DNA of 64,000 nucleotides from Dechloromonas agitata is5. GTDB lineage: Bacteria > Pseudomonadota > Gammaproteobacteria > Burkholderiales > Rhodocyclaceae. Shown piece by piece: positions 45,468 through 54,308 of this stretch. Both the position numbers and the translations under genes were made by a program. The notes under the pieces were generated by a model. The model saw only the letters and a list, made by a program, of their open reading frames with translations. It was not told the DNA's origin and did not search any database. Position 1 is the stretch's first letter; every line of letters starts with the position of its first letter. The DNA lies in the NCBI RefSeq assembly GCF_000519045.1, contig NZ_KI912532.1, forward strand, positions 1,240,001 to 1,304,000, given 5' to 3'.

Positions 45468-46385
45468 ATGTCCGAACCGACGGCCTATCGCGGCCGCTTC
45501 GCGCCTTCGCCGACCGGCCCCCTGCATTTCGGCTCGCTGGTTGCCGCCGTCGGCAGCTATCTGGATGCCCGCACGCAGGGCGGGGAATGGCTGGTGCGCA
45601 TGGAGGATGTCGATACGCCGCGCAACCAGCCCGGTGCGGCCGACGACATCCTGCGCACGCTGGAGGCTTTCGGTTTTGCCTGGGATGGCCCGGTGCTCTG
45701 GCAGAGCGCGCGCTTGGCGGCGTATGGCGAGGTGCTGGAAACCTTGAAGCGCAGCGGCCAGGTCTATGGCTGCGCCTGCTCGCGCAAGGAGATTGCCGAT
45801 TCCGCGACGCATGCCGCGATCGATGGCGGCCTGGCTTATCCCGGCCTGTGCCGGGGCGGCCTGCCGGCCGGGCGCGAGGCGCGGGCCTGGCGGCTGCGCG
45901 TCGATGACCGGGAAATCGCCTTCGACGACCGCCTGCAGGGGCGCATCGCGCAGCATCTGGCGCACGATGTCGGCGATTTCGTGCTGCGCCGGGCGGATGG
46001 CCTGTTCGCCTACCAACTGGCGGTGGTGGTCGATGATGCCTGGCAGGGCATGACCGATATCGTGCGCGGGGCCGACCTGCTCGCCTCGACACCGCGCCAG
46101 ATCTGCCTGCAGCGCTGCCTCGGCTATCCGACGCCGCGCTACGCCCATCTGCCGGTGGCGGCCAACCCGGCCGGGGAAAAGCTCTCGAAACAGACGCGGG
46201 CGGCGGCGCTGGATGTCGCGCAGGCTCCGGCGCTGCTCGTCCAGGCCCTGTCCTTCCTGGGGCAGGCCGTACCGGCGGCGCTTTGCCGGGCGCCGCTCGC
46301 CGAGGTCTGGGCCTGGGCGCTGGCGCACTGGTCGTTCGCCGCCATTCCCCGGCAGCCGCGCATCAAGCTGGACAGCGCTGGTTGA
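45468..46385 (+). CDS. gluQ: Glutamyl-Q tRNA(Asp) synthetase
   Basis: A 305-residue paralogue of glutamyl-tRNA synthetase lacking the anticodon-binding domain. It attaches glutamate to queuosine at position 34 of tRNA-Asp. The HIGH counterpart reads APSPTGPLHFGS at about 12-23; the zinc ligands typical of GluQRS are present (CACSRKE, then YPGLC); and the KMSKS counterpart is KLSKQT. The ATG at 45468 is preferred over the TTG two codons upstream. It follows modA by 21 bp. Confidence 0.94.
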   Translation: MSEPTAYRGRFAPSPTGPLHFGSLVAAVGSYLDARTQGGEWLVRMEDVDTPRNQPGAADDILRTLEAFGFAWDGPVLWQSARLAAYGEVLETLKRSGQVYGCACSRKEIADSATHAAIDGGLAYPGLCRGGLPAGREARAWRLRVDDREIAFDDRLQGRIAQHLAHDVGDFVLRRADGLFAYQLAVVVDDAWQGMTDIVRGADLLASTPRQICLQRCLGYPTPRYAHLPVAANPAGEKLSKQTRAAALDVAQAPALLVQALSFLGQAVPAALCRAPLAEVWAWALAHWSFAAIPRQPRIKLDSAG

Positions 46386-46420
46386 ACGCGAACGCCGCTT
46401 CTCGACAGCCTTTTCCGGAA

Positions 46421-47611
46421 TCAGTCCTTCGGCGTGACTTCCCGACTGTTCCAGTGGCGCTGGCCGTAGCCGGCGATGCCGACCATCGCCCGTACCAGGC
46501 CGTAGGCCAGCCAGCGCGTCAGGCGGGCGTGCCAGGGTAGGCGGCTCTGCTCTTCCAGCGGCAGTTCGCGTGCGCCGTGGGCGATGGCGGCCAGCAGGCT
46601 GCTCCGTAGTTCGCCACCGAAGCCGTCGTCGCGCACCACGACATTGGCTTCCTTGGCGAGGAGCAGGCTGAAGGGGTCGATGTTGGACGAGCCGACCGTC
46701 GCCCAGTGGCCGTCGATGACCGCCACCTTGGCATGCATGAAGCTCCTTTCGTACTCGAAGACGCGGATGCCGGCCTGCAGGGCGGTGGCGTAGAGCGCCT
46801 GTGTCGCGTAGCGCAGCAGCTGGTGGTCGGTCTTGCCCTGGAGCAGCACGATGATGCGCACGCCGCGCTGGGCGGCGGCATAGAGGGCGCGGCCGAAACG
46901 CACGCCGGGCAGGAAATAGGCGTTGGCGATGATGATTTCCTCGCGCGCCGCGTCGATCGCGTCGAGGTAGGCGTTGAGGATGTCGTTGCGGTGGCGGATG
47001 TTGTCGCGGATCAGGAAGGCGGCCCGCTGCTCGCCAACGATGTCGCAGCACGGCCGGCTGACCGGCGCGAGACGGAAGCGCCGCTTGAAGTTGGCCCAGG
47101 CGACGATTTCCCACATCCGGCGGACGGCGTGGTGGATGTCGGCGAGGATGGGGCCTTCGACGCGCACCGCGTAGTCGTAGTGCGGGCGCAGTTCGGGCGG
47201 CGCGTTGTCGTCGCTGATGATGTTGATGCCCCCGACGAAGGCGATCCGCGCATCGACGACGACCAGCTTGCGATGCAGGCGGCGCAGGCGGTGGCGCTTG
47301 AGGTGGAAGCGTCCGATTTCCGGCCGGTAGTACATGGCGCGCACGCCGGCTGCCGTCAGCTGGGGCAGGAAATCGGCGGCGAAATTGCGGCCGCCGAAGC
47401 CGTCCACCGTCACATTCACCTGCACGCCGCGCCCGGCAGCCTGGCACAAGGCGGCGGCCACCGCGTGGCCGATTTCGTCGGCGGCGAAGATGTAGCTTTC
47501 GAGGTAGATCTCGATGCGTGCTTCGGCGATCGCCGTCAGCAGGGCAGGGAAGTAATCGGTGCCGGAGTCGAGCAGGGTCAGCCGGTTGCCCGGCTTGAAT
47601 TCAGCGGCCAT
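46421..47611 (-). CDS. clsB: Cardiolipin synthase B-type phospholipase D protein
   Basis: A 396-residue PLD-superfamily enzyme that forms cardiolipin or related phospholipids at the membrane. The two HKD motifs are intact: HRK with D120 (H113, K115, D120; LHRKLVVVD) and H293, K295, D300 (MHAKVAVID). ClsB-type proteins lack the two N-terminal membrane helices of ClsA, as here. Its start overlaps the end of the EEP-family gene by 11 bp, a pairing (ybhP-clsB-like) seen in many proteobacteria. Confidence 0.92.
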   Translation of the reverse strand: MAAEFKPGNRLTLLDSGTDYFPALLTAIAEARIEIYLESYIFAADEIGHAVAAALCQAAGRGVQVNVTVDGFGGRNFAADFLPQLTAAGVRAMYYRPEIGRFHLKRHRLRRLHRKLVVVDARIAFVGGINIISDDNAPPELRPHYDYAVRVEGPILADIHHAVRRMWEIVAWANFKRRFRLAPVSRPCCDIVGEQRAAFLIRDNIRHRNDILNAYLDAIDAAREEIIIANAYFLPGVRFGRALYAAAQRGVRIIVLLQGKTDHQLLRYATQALYATALQAGIRVFEYERSFMHAKVAVIDGHWATVGSSNIDPFSLLLAKEANVVVRDDGFGGELRSSLLAAIAHGARELPLEEQSRLPWHARLTRWLAYGLVRAMVGIAGYGQRHWNSREVTPKD

Positions 47612-48359
47612 GCCGCGTCAGGTGGGCCGACAGCGCGGCATGGTCGGAAATGCTGGCCCACGGCTGGCCGTGGTGCACTTCGGTACGCCGGATGTCGAAG
47701 CCGCGGACGTAGATGCGGTCGAGCCGGAACATCGGCATCGCCGCCGGGAAGCTGCGGGCCGGGGTGCCCTTCGGGCCGCTGAACACCTCGCGCAGGCCGA
47801 GGCGTCGGGCGAGATGGTCGCCGGCCCGGTTGCGCCAGTCGTTGAAATCGCCGGCGATGATCAGCGGGGTGGCGGGGTCGGCCTGCTTTTCCAGATAGTC
47901 TGCCAGCGCATCCATCTGCTTGCGGCGCGAATAGCCGAACAGCGACAGGTGGGCGCACACGCAATGCGCCGCCGGGCCTTCCGGCAGCTTGATCTGGCAA
48001 TGCAGCAGGCCCCGCTTTTCGAACTGCAGGTGGGTGATGTCCTGGTTGTGTGCATGCAGGATGGGGAAGCGCGACAGGATGGCGTTACCGTGGTGGCCGT
48101 GGTCGTAAATCATGTTGCGGCCATAGGCCGAGGCTTCCCAGACATCCTCGGCGAGGAACTCGTGCTGCGGCGAGTCCGGCCAGTTGTCGTGGTTCTCGGC
48201 GTGGCCGAGGTGCAGCCCCTGCACTTCCTGCAGGAAGACGATGTCCGGATTCAGGTGGCGCAGCCGCTCGCGCAACTCATGCACCATCATCCGCCGGTTG
48301 AATTGCGAAAAGCCCTTGTGGATGTTGAACGTCGTGATGTGAAGGGTTGGCGCGGACAC
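47601..48359 (-). CDS. Endonuclease/exonuclease/phosphatase family protein (YbhP-like)
   Basis: A 252-residue protein of the EEP superfamily (DNase I/sphingomyelinase fold). Catalytic motifs: TFNIHKGF, FLQEVQG with its Glu, the GDFN motif in IIAGDFNDW, and the terminal SDH (ISDHAALSAHL). It starts at GTG 48359 with GGAG 8 nt upstream; the frame extends further without conservation. Substrate may be nucleic acid or phospholipid; its overlap with clsB suggests a lipid-related role, but this is not shown. Confidence 0.88.
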   Translation of the reverse strand: MSAPTLHITTFNIHKGFSQFNRRMMVHELRERLRHLNPDIVFLQEVQGLHLGHAENHDNWPDSPQHEFLAEDVWEASAYGRNMIYDHGHHGNAILSRFPILHAHNQDITHLQFEKRGLLHCQIKLPEGPAAHCVCAHLSLFGYSRRKQMDALADYLEKQADPATPLIIAGDFNDWRNRAGDHLARRLGLREVFSGPKGTPARSFPAAMPMFRLDRIYVRGFDIRRTEVHHGQPWASISDHAALSAHLTRHGR

Positions 48360-48417
48360 GGTGGAAATCTCCGAAGCGGGGCGGGCGCCCCGTTGGCAGA
48401 TTACCAAGGTTGGGGCC

Positions 48418-49791
48418 TCATTGCAGCATGAACGTCTCGTATTCCAGGCGATTCAGCTGGCGGGAGAGCAGCATGAGCCCGCTGGCCAGCGTCAGTAGCG
48501 CGGCGAGCGTGAAGCCGTAGCCGTAGAGCGCGGCACCGAACCACAGCGTGCCGGCGGTGAACAGCACGTTGAGGAGCAGGAATTCGAGGCACAGGAAGAG
48601 CACGATGCGCCGCTGGTCGAGATAGAAGAAGACGTTGAGCACGGCCATCAGCGCGACCTGCAGCCCGGCGCCGATGACCTGCACGTGGAGCAGCGGCAGG
48701 TAGAGCTGGGAAATGCCGAGGGCGTCGAGCAGGGCCGGGCCGGCGACGAAGGTGGTGAGGATCGCCAGGGTCTGGATCTTGCCGATTTCGCTCAGCCCCT
48801 GCTGGATGGAATAGACCATTTCGTCACGCATGCTCTCGATGAATTCGAGCGAGCCGCCGCCGCGCACCGCGTCGTAGAACTTGTTGTAGTACTCGACGAA
48901 ATCGGTCTCGATGCGGACCAGGAAGACCGCCATGCCGGGGATGATCGACAGGTAGGAGAGGAAGACCGGCAGGTCGTAGATCAGCGAGGCGCGGAAGCTG
49001 CCGATGATCGGCTCGGAGGTCGGCGGGAAGTACCAGAACATGAACTTGTCGGCCCACACCGCGAGGTTGTACAGAAAGCCGATGGCCATCAGTGTCGGGT
49101 AGGCCAGTTCCGGGCGCAGGAAGTCGAAGCGCAGGAAGGGGCCGGGGCCGGCGAAGTCATGCACGGTCAGCAGCCACATGCCGCCGAGCAGGACCAGGTT
49201 GCCGAAGACGAATCCGCCGAGCAGGCCTTCCAGTCCGAGCGGGCGCAGGAGGAGGGAGAGGACGACGATCAGCGCATAGGAGCCGCCGAACAGCAGCACG
49301 ATGGCCTGGTAGCGCTTCATGCCGGAGAGCAGGACGGTGAGCACCCACACTGCGCACATGATGACAAAACCTGCCAGCATCAGCAGCCGGTAGGCCACGC
49401 CGAGGCCGGGCAGGGCGAGAAAGAGGAGCAGGCTGCCGAGCAGGCTGGCGCCGAGGATGACGATGAGCAGCAGGCCGTGCAGGTTGGGCAGTACCTGGTC
49501 GCGCTTCTTCTCGAACAGGCGGTCCGAGACGAAGCGGGTGAAGGCGAGTTGGACCAGGCCGGTCAGGATCAGGCTGCCGGCCACCAGGTAGGTCACCGAG
49601 GTCTGGAACTGCGTGACCAGGAAGCTGGGCACCACCAGGCTGGCGCTGAACAGGCCGACCAGCAGGATGCCGACGATGGAGAAGACCCACGGGCCGGAGC
49701 CGATGATGCCGGCGTAGGCGTAGGCCTCGACCAGGCCGATCAGGGTGTTCTTGCGCAGCAGGCGGCGCAGTTCGAAACCGATGCCGGCCAT
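48418..49791 (-). CDS. pelG: Pel exopolysaccharide inner-membrane transporter PelG
   Basis: A 457-residue protein with about twelve membrane helices, resembling Wzx/MATE flippases. It is thought to move Pel polymer across the inner membrane together with PelD, PelE and PelF. The N-terminal AGIGFELRRLLRK motif is specific for PelG. Its start overlaps the pelF stop by 3 bases (ATGA). It is the last gene of the pel operon; the EEP-family gene begins 58 bp downstream. Confidence 0.95.
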   Translation of the reverse strand: MAGIGFELRRLLRKNTLIGLVEAYAYAGIIGSGPWVFSIVGILLVGLFSASLVVPSFLVTQFQTSVTYLVAGSLILTGLVQLAFTRFVSDRLFEKKRDQVLPNLHGLLLIVILGASLLGSLLLFLALPGLGVAYRLLMLAGFVIMCAVWVLTVLLSGMKRYQAIVLLFGGSYALIVVLSLLLRPLGLEGLLGGFVFGNLVLLGGMWLLTVHDFAGPGPFLRFDFLRPELAYPTLMAIGFLYNLAVWADKFMFWYFPPTSEPIIGSFRASLIYDLPVFLSYLSIIPGMAVFLVRIETDFVEYYNKFYDAVRGGGSLEFIESMRDEMVYSIQQGLSEIGKIQTLAILTTFVAGPALLDALGISQLYLPLLHVQVIGAGLQVALMAVLNVFFYLDQRRIVLFLCLEFLLLNVLFTAGTLWFGAALYGYGFTLAALLTLASGLMLLSRQLNRLEYETFMLQ

Positions 49792-51323
49792 CAGCGCGCC
49801 TCCGGGCAGCGCGCGAAGGCGCCGTCATAGACCTGCCGGTAGCGGTCGAACATCATGCGGTCGGTGTAGTAGCGTTCGACGCGGGCGATCCCCGCCTGGC
49901 TGGCGGCCTGCCAGGCCTCGCTGTCGGCGAGCAGGGCGACGGCAGCATCGGCCAGGGCCTGCGGGTCGGCGATGTTGACGATGGCGCCGGAAGGGCCGAT
50001 CGCCCGGTCGGCCTCGTCCAGCCCTTCGACCAGTTGCCGGCAGGAGCCGACATCGGTCGAGACAGTCGGCACGCCGGCCGCGTAGCCCTCGAGGATGACC
50101 AGCGGCAGCGCTTCGCTGATCGACGACAGGATGGTCAGGCCGATCTTCGGCATCAGGTCTTCGACCTTCTGGAAGCCGAGGAAACGGACATGGTTCTCCA
50201 GGCCCAGGCTGCGCACCAGGGCGTGGCACTCGGCGGCGTAGGCCTTGTCCTCATCTTCCGGTCCGGCGATCCAGCCTTCCGCAGTGGGCATCCGGTTGAC
50301 CACCCGGCGCATGGCGCGGATGAAGGTCTTGACGTCCTTGATCGGCACGACGCGGCCGATCAGGCAGAGCACCGGCGGTGGCTCGGCCGGGCGCAAGGCG
50401 CGCAGCGGGGCGAAGCGGGCCAGCGCGATGCCGTTGGGGATGTTCTGGGTGCGACCGTCCGGCGCCCCGTCGGCTACCTGGCGCAGGCGGTTGGCCTCGT
50501 AGAGGGCGATGATGGGATCGGCGGCGTCGTAGCAGAAGCGCCCCAGCCACTCGAAGAAACCGATCCACATCTGCCGGAAGTAGGAAAGTTCGGTCGGGTC
50601 ACGCTGGAAGACATTGCGGTTGTCGCGGATCCATTCGCTCTTGAACAGATCGATCTTGCGTTCCTTGGTGTAGATGCCGTGCTCGGAGAGGACCAGCGGC
50701 ACGTCCCGGGTCTGGTGCAGCAGGGCGCCGAGGAAACCGGCATAGCCGGTCGATACCGAGTGCAGAACGCGTACCGGCAGCAATTCCTTGGCGACCCGGG
50801 CGAGTTTCCAGAGCGGCGTATGCATGATCCGCACGGTCCAGAAATAATCGACGAAGGACGGGTCGGTGCAGAAGCGCCGGTAGTGGTCGCAGATCATGTC
50901 CCAGGAAGCTTCGCTGTACAGGAAATCGTCGGCGGTCAGCCGGCCGCCCGGCAGCATCTGCCGGGCAACGGCCCGGAATTCCTGGAGAGCGCTGGCGACC
51001 GGCTGGCCGGGAGCGAAGTGCTCATGCATCTGCTCGATCAGCGCGTAGGCCGCGTCGTCGCCCGGCCGGCTGGCTGGCTCGGCGCGGCTGGTCAGGTCGT
51101 CGTAGAGGTAATGCGCTTCGAAATGCACGACGTTGTCGGGCAGCGGGTACTTGGGGTCGCCGTAGTCTTCGCGCCGGCTGCCGAGGAAGACGATGGCAAA
51201 GCGGTATTCCGGAAAGGCCCGGATGATCTGGTTGACCCAGCTCGAGACGCCGCCGCTGACGTAGGGAAACGTTCCTTCCAGCAGCAGGGCGATGTCGGCA
51301 CGGTCGGCGGTGGGGAATGTCAT
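49791..51323 (-). CDS. pelF: Pel glycosyltransferase PelF (GT4 family)
   Basis: A 510-residue cytosolic GT-B glycosyltransferase polymerising the Pel backbone from UDP-sugars (UDP-GalNAc or UDP-GlcNAc in Pseudomonas). The N-terminal ALLLEGTFPYVSGGVSSWVN is the family hallmark; the C-terminal half holds the nucleotide-sugar site (GRVVPIKDVKTFI and the EALPLVILEGYAAGVP E-x7-E motif). The ATG at 51323 overlaps the pelE stop by 4 bp; the open frame upstream is not conserved. Confidence 0.95.
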   Translation of the reverse strand: MTFPTADRADIALLLEGTFPYVSGGVSSWVNQIIRAFPEYRFAIVFLGSRREDYGDPKYPLPDNVVHFEAHYLYDDLTSRAEPASRPGDDAAYALIEQMHEHFAPGQPVASALQEFRAVARQMLPGGRLTADDFLYSEASWDMICDHYRRFCTDPSFVDYFWTVRIMHTPLWKLARVAKELLPVRVLHSVSTGYAGFLGALLHQTRDVPLVLSEHGIYTKERKIDLFKSEWIRDNRNVFQRDPTELSYFRQMWIGFFEWLGRFCYDAADPIIALYEANRLRQVADGAPDGRTQNIPNGIALARFAPLRALRPAEPPPVLCLIGRVVPIKDVKTFIRAMRRVVNRMPTAEGWIAGPEDEDKAYAAECHALVRSLGLENHVRFLGFQKVEDLMPKIGLTILSSISEALPLVILEGYAAGVPTVSTDVGSCRQLVEGLDEADRAIGPSGAIVNIADPQALADAAVALLADSEAWQAASQAGIARVERYYTDRMMFDRYRQVYDGAFARCPEAR

Positions 51324-52315
51324 GCGCGGGTCCAGTAATCGACGATCGGGCGCAGGCGGGGCAGGGAGTTCCAGGCGGACAATTCCTGAACCAGGCGGCT
51401 GGCGCCAGCGAAATCGCGCTGTTCGAAACGCGCCTCGGCCAGGTAGGGCAGGACGCGGGTAGCCGGCAGGCCGAGCGCCTGGGCCTGGCGGTAGTCCGCT
51501 TCGGCCGCCACGTAGTCGCCCTGTTCGTGGCGCAGACGGCCGCGTCGCAGGATCATGGCGGCCGAGGCGGGATGTTGGGCGAGCACCTGTTCGCAATAGC
51601 GCAGCGATTCGTCAATGGCGTACTGGCGCAGATCGCCCAGGGCCAGGCGCTGGTAAACCAGTTCCCAGTAGAGGTCGGACAGGCGCTGTGCCGCTGCCAG
51701 TCGGGCGGTATCGGTCGTGGCCTGGCCGAACTGCTGCAGTTCGTCGTCGATCGCCCGGTTGATGCGCTTCTCCTGGTTGTCGAGCATGCCGTAGGCGAGC
51801 AGGCGGATGTCTTCGGCCGGGTCGCTCAGCACGTCGCGCAACAGCGGCGAGGCAACGCGCCCCGGGACGTATTGCAGGGCGACCATGGCTCCCAGGCGGG
51901 TGTGCATCGGAACCTGGCTGTTGTTCAGGATGGAGCGCAGCCCGGCTTGGCGAAACACGCCTTGTGAGCGCAGATGCGGATCGAAATCGGGCAGTTGCAG
52001 GGATTCGAAACCGCCGCTGGCCGGGGGCAGCTTGTAGAAGCGCAGGAGCAGGGCGCCGGCCAGCACGCAGACAAAGCCGGCAATCGGTACGGCATAGCTG
52101 AAGCCGGCAAGGAGCAGCAGGGTCGCCCAGCGCGGCCGGACGCGGGCCGCCGGCAGAAGTCCCTGGACGAAGGCGGCGAGCAGCAGGCTGGCCAGGGCAT
52201 GCCCGCCGAGATACCAGAGCAGCACGAGATCGGAGTTGCTCTCGAAGAGCAGCGGGCCGCTCCAGGCATTGATTTCGAGCAGGGCGGCCGACAGGCCGAG
52301 CTTGGCATTAAGCAT
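51320..52315 (-). CDS. pelE: Pel biosynthesis membrane protein PelE
   Basis: A 331-residue inner-membrane protein. Two N-terminal helices (about 32-55 and 61-85) anchor a cytoplasmic helical/TPR-like region of about 240 residues; the segment RRGRLRHEQGDYVAAEADYRQ is TPR-like. In P. aeruginosa PelE binds PelD and PelF in the synthase complex. The start at 52315 overlaps the pelD stop by 8 bp. It is less conserved than its neighbours, so the call also rests on synteny. Confidence 0.9.
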   Translation of the reverse strand: MLNAKLGLSAALLEINAWSGPLLFESNSDLVLLWYLGGHALASLLLAAFVQGLLPAARVRPRWATLLLLAGFSYAVPIAGFVCVLAGALLLRFYKLPPASGGFESLQLPDFDPHLRSQGVFRQAGLRSILNNSQVPMHTRLGAMVALQYVPGRVASPLLRDVLSDPAEDIRLLAYGMLDNQEKRINRAIDDELQQFGQATTDTARLAAAQRLSDLYWELVYQRLALGDLRQYAIDESLRYCEQVLAQHPASAAMILRRGRLRHEQGDYVAAEADYRQAQALGLPATRVLPYLAEARFEQRDFAGASRLVQELSAWNSLPRLRPIVDYWTRA

Positions 52316-53714
52316 GGGCCAGTTGCTGGATACGCTTGAGCAGGCTGCCCGGCGGGGTGGCGTCGAGGAGCAGGGTGTGCGGGAAGAGGCCCAGTTCGGC
52401 CAGCGACAAGCCACTCTTTTGCTGCGCCCAGGTTTCCAGGCGGGCAATGTAGCCCTCGGCCGTCGAGTAGTCACCGAGCGGCATCAGGGTCGCGAGAACC
52501 TGCTTTTCGGCGCCGATGACCAGCCAGTTTTCATCGAGGCCGCGTTTCATCCGGGCCAGCTGCAGGGAGATGTCGTCGGCCACGGCGCGCGGCAGGATTT
52601 CGAGGGCAACGACGACACTGGGGATGCCGGTGACCTGGCTGAGGTGCGCCAGGCGTTGCGCTTCGAAGGCAAAGCTGGCCGGGCAGGCGGGCAGCTCGGC
52701 CAGGATCGGCGTCGCCAGTTCCTGTGTCGCCAGGCCGTCGGTGTAGTAACCGAGCAGCAGGTTGATGGTTTGCAGGGCCTCTTCCTGCAGCGAGAAGAAG
52801 GGCATTTCTTCGACGGTCAGCAGGCCGTAGAGGGCACCGTTCAGGTTGGTCAGCGGTGCCACGATCAGATAGCGCGTGGTGGCGTCGTTTTGGGCGACTG
52901 CCTGGCGGACGTGGCAGAGACGGCGGCTGCCGAGCGCCTGGCGGACCAGCGGGTCATCGGTGGCGAGCGCCGAGACCGTACCGATGCTGGCCAGCGGTCG
53001 AACGACCTGGCCGCTTTCGTCCAGTTCGTGCAGGGCGGCCGATTCGAGCTGGCAATACTGGGCAAGCAGACGGAGCAGCGTCTCGGCGCCGGTTGCAGGG
53101 TCGTCGCCCGGCTCGTTCAGCCCGCGCAGTTTGAGCAGGGCGTCGCGCATCGAGATCGGCCGGCTGATCAGGTCCTGCTCCAGGCGGTCGTGCGACAGGC
53201 GCAGCAGGTAGTACTGGCGGGTCAGGTTTTCCAGGCGCTGGTCGAGATAAAGCTGGACGGTTTCCGCCCGCCGGGTGCGGGCCAGCCACAAGCTGGAGAA
53301 CTCGCCGGCCAGCATGATCAGGATCAGGCCACCGAGGAAGAACAGCTTGGGGAAATTGTCAGCCTGACCGACATTGAGCAGCAGCCAGGCGGCAAGCAAC
53401 AGGCCGGAGCCGGCCAGCCCGGGTAGCGGGCCATAGCGCAGGGCGAGAATCAGCGGGGCGAACCAGGGCCACGGGAAGGCGGCCTCGATCCACAGCGGAT
53501 CGGCCGGGTTCAGCCAGAGGCCGAGCCCGACGGCGATCAGCGGCAGGAAGATGACCTCGCCGAGCACGGCGGCCGGCCGCACGCTGGTCGAGGTCAGGTG
53601 GCCGAGGACCGGACCGCGCAGGCCGAACAGGCGGCTGGCCAGGGCGCTCAGGTCGAGACTGCCCCGCATGCGGCGGCGCGATTTTTCCAGTCCGGCGGGA
53701 TGGCGGTTGGGCAC
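52308..53714 (-). CDS. pelD: c-di-GMP receptor PelD of the Pel synthase
   Basis: A 468-residue inner-membrane protein that activates Pel synthesis when it binds c-di-GMP. Four N-terminal helices (about 50-150) are followed by a coiled stretch, a GAF domain (about 185-325) and a degenerate GGDEF domain (about 335-460). The c-di-GMP-binding RxxD site is present as R391-G-L-D394, equivalent to the inhibitory-site motif of P. aeruginosa PelD. It sits 12 bp after pelC. It is the window's likeliest end point for the two c-di-GMP enzymes encoded at 1.4 and 9.2 kb. Confidence 0.95.
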   Translation of the reverse strand: MPNRHPAGLEKSRRRMRGSLDLSALASRLFGLRGPVLGHLTSTSVRPAAVLGEVIFLPLIAVGLGLWLNPADPLWIEAAFPWPWFAPLILALRYGPLPGLAGSGLLLAAWLLLNVGQADNFPKLFFLGGLILIMLAGEFSSLWLARTRRAETVQLYLDQRLENLTRQYYLLRLSHDRLEQDLISRPISMRDALLKLRGLNEPGDDPATGAETLLRLLAQYCQLESAALHELDESGQVVRPLASIGTVSALATDDPLVRQALGSRRLCHVRQAVAQNDATTRYLIVAPLTNLNGALYGLLTVEEMPFFSLQEEALQTINLLLGYYTDGLATQELATPILAELPACPASFAFEAQRLAHLSQVTGIPSVVVALEILPRAVADDISLQLARMKRGLDENWLVIGAEKQVLATLMPLGDYSTAEGYIARLETWAQQKSGLSLAELGLFPHTLLLDATPPGSLLKRIQQLAHA

Positions 53715-53726
53715 GGGGGGCGGGCC

Positions 53727-54281
53727 TTAGCGGCGGCCGGCCAGGCCGGCTTGCAGCAGGTCGCGGATCAATTGCTGGGCAACGGCGGCGAGGGCCTCGC
53801 GGCTCCAGCCACTCTTGCCACCGGCGCCGCTCCACAGCGTGTCGCCGGTCGCCATGTCGACAATCTGCAGGGTCACGCCGACGGCCGGTTCGCCGTCGAC
53901 ACCGACCTTGTAGCGCCATTCCTCGACGGTGCCGGCCAGGGCGTAGCGGATACCTTGTTCCTGCGCCCAGGCGAGGGCCGCCTGGCGTTGTTCGCGCTCG
54001 CCGGCGCCGTCGAACAGCGCTTCCTGTGCCTTGGCCCCCGGGTAGTGGCGGACGCGGCCGACGCCCTGGCCGCCGAGCAGCGATTCGGCGATCGCCTCGG
54101 CCCGGCTGCCGGCCAGTGGCGTCTCGGTGTGGTTGGTGAAGGGCAGGACGGTCCAGCTGGCCTGGCGTTCCAGAACGGGCGGCTGGCCGCGGTCGAGGGT
54201 CGAGCAGGCGGTGGCCAGCAGGGCGAGTCCGACGAGGAGCAGGCCGCGCAGGCGGAGAAGGAGGGAGGGACGAGGGATCAT
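53727..54281 (-). CDS. pelC: Pel outer-membrane lipoprotein PelC
   Basis: A 184-residue lipoprotein with lipobox LATAC (Cys26). PelC forms a dodecameric ring at the periplasmic face of the outer membrane that funnels cationic Pel to the PelB pore in Pseudomonas. The conserved block WTVLPFTNHTETPLAG and the C-terminal amphipathic helix (QQLIRDLLQAG) are present. It is 27 bp downstream of pelB. Confidence 0.93.
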   Translation of the reverse strand: MIPRPSLLLRLRGLLLVGLALLATACSTLDRGQPPVLERQASWTVLPFTNHTETPLAGSRAEAIAESLLGGQGVGRVRHYPGAKAQEALFDGAGEREQRQAALAWAQEQGIRYALAGTVEEWRYKVGVDGEPAVGVTLQIVDMATGDTLWSGAGGKSGWSREALAAVAQQLIRDLLQAGLAGRR

Positions 54282-54308
54282 GATGGTTTCCTGTCGAAAG
54301 AACGGGAT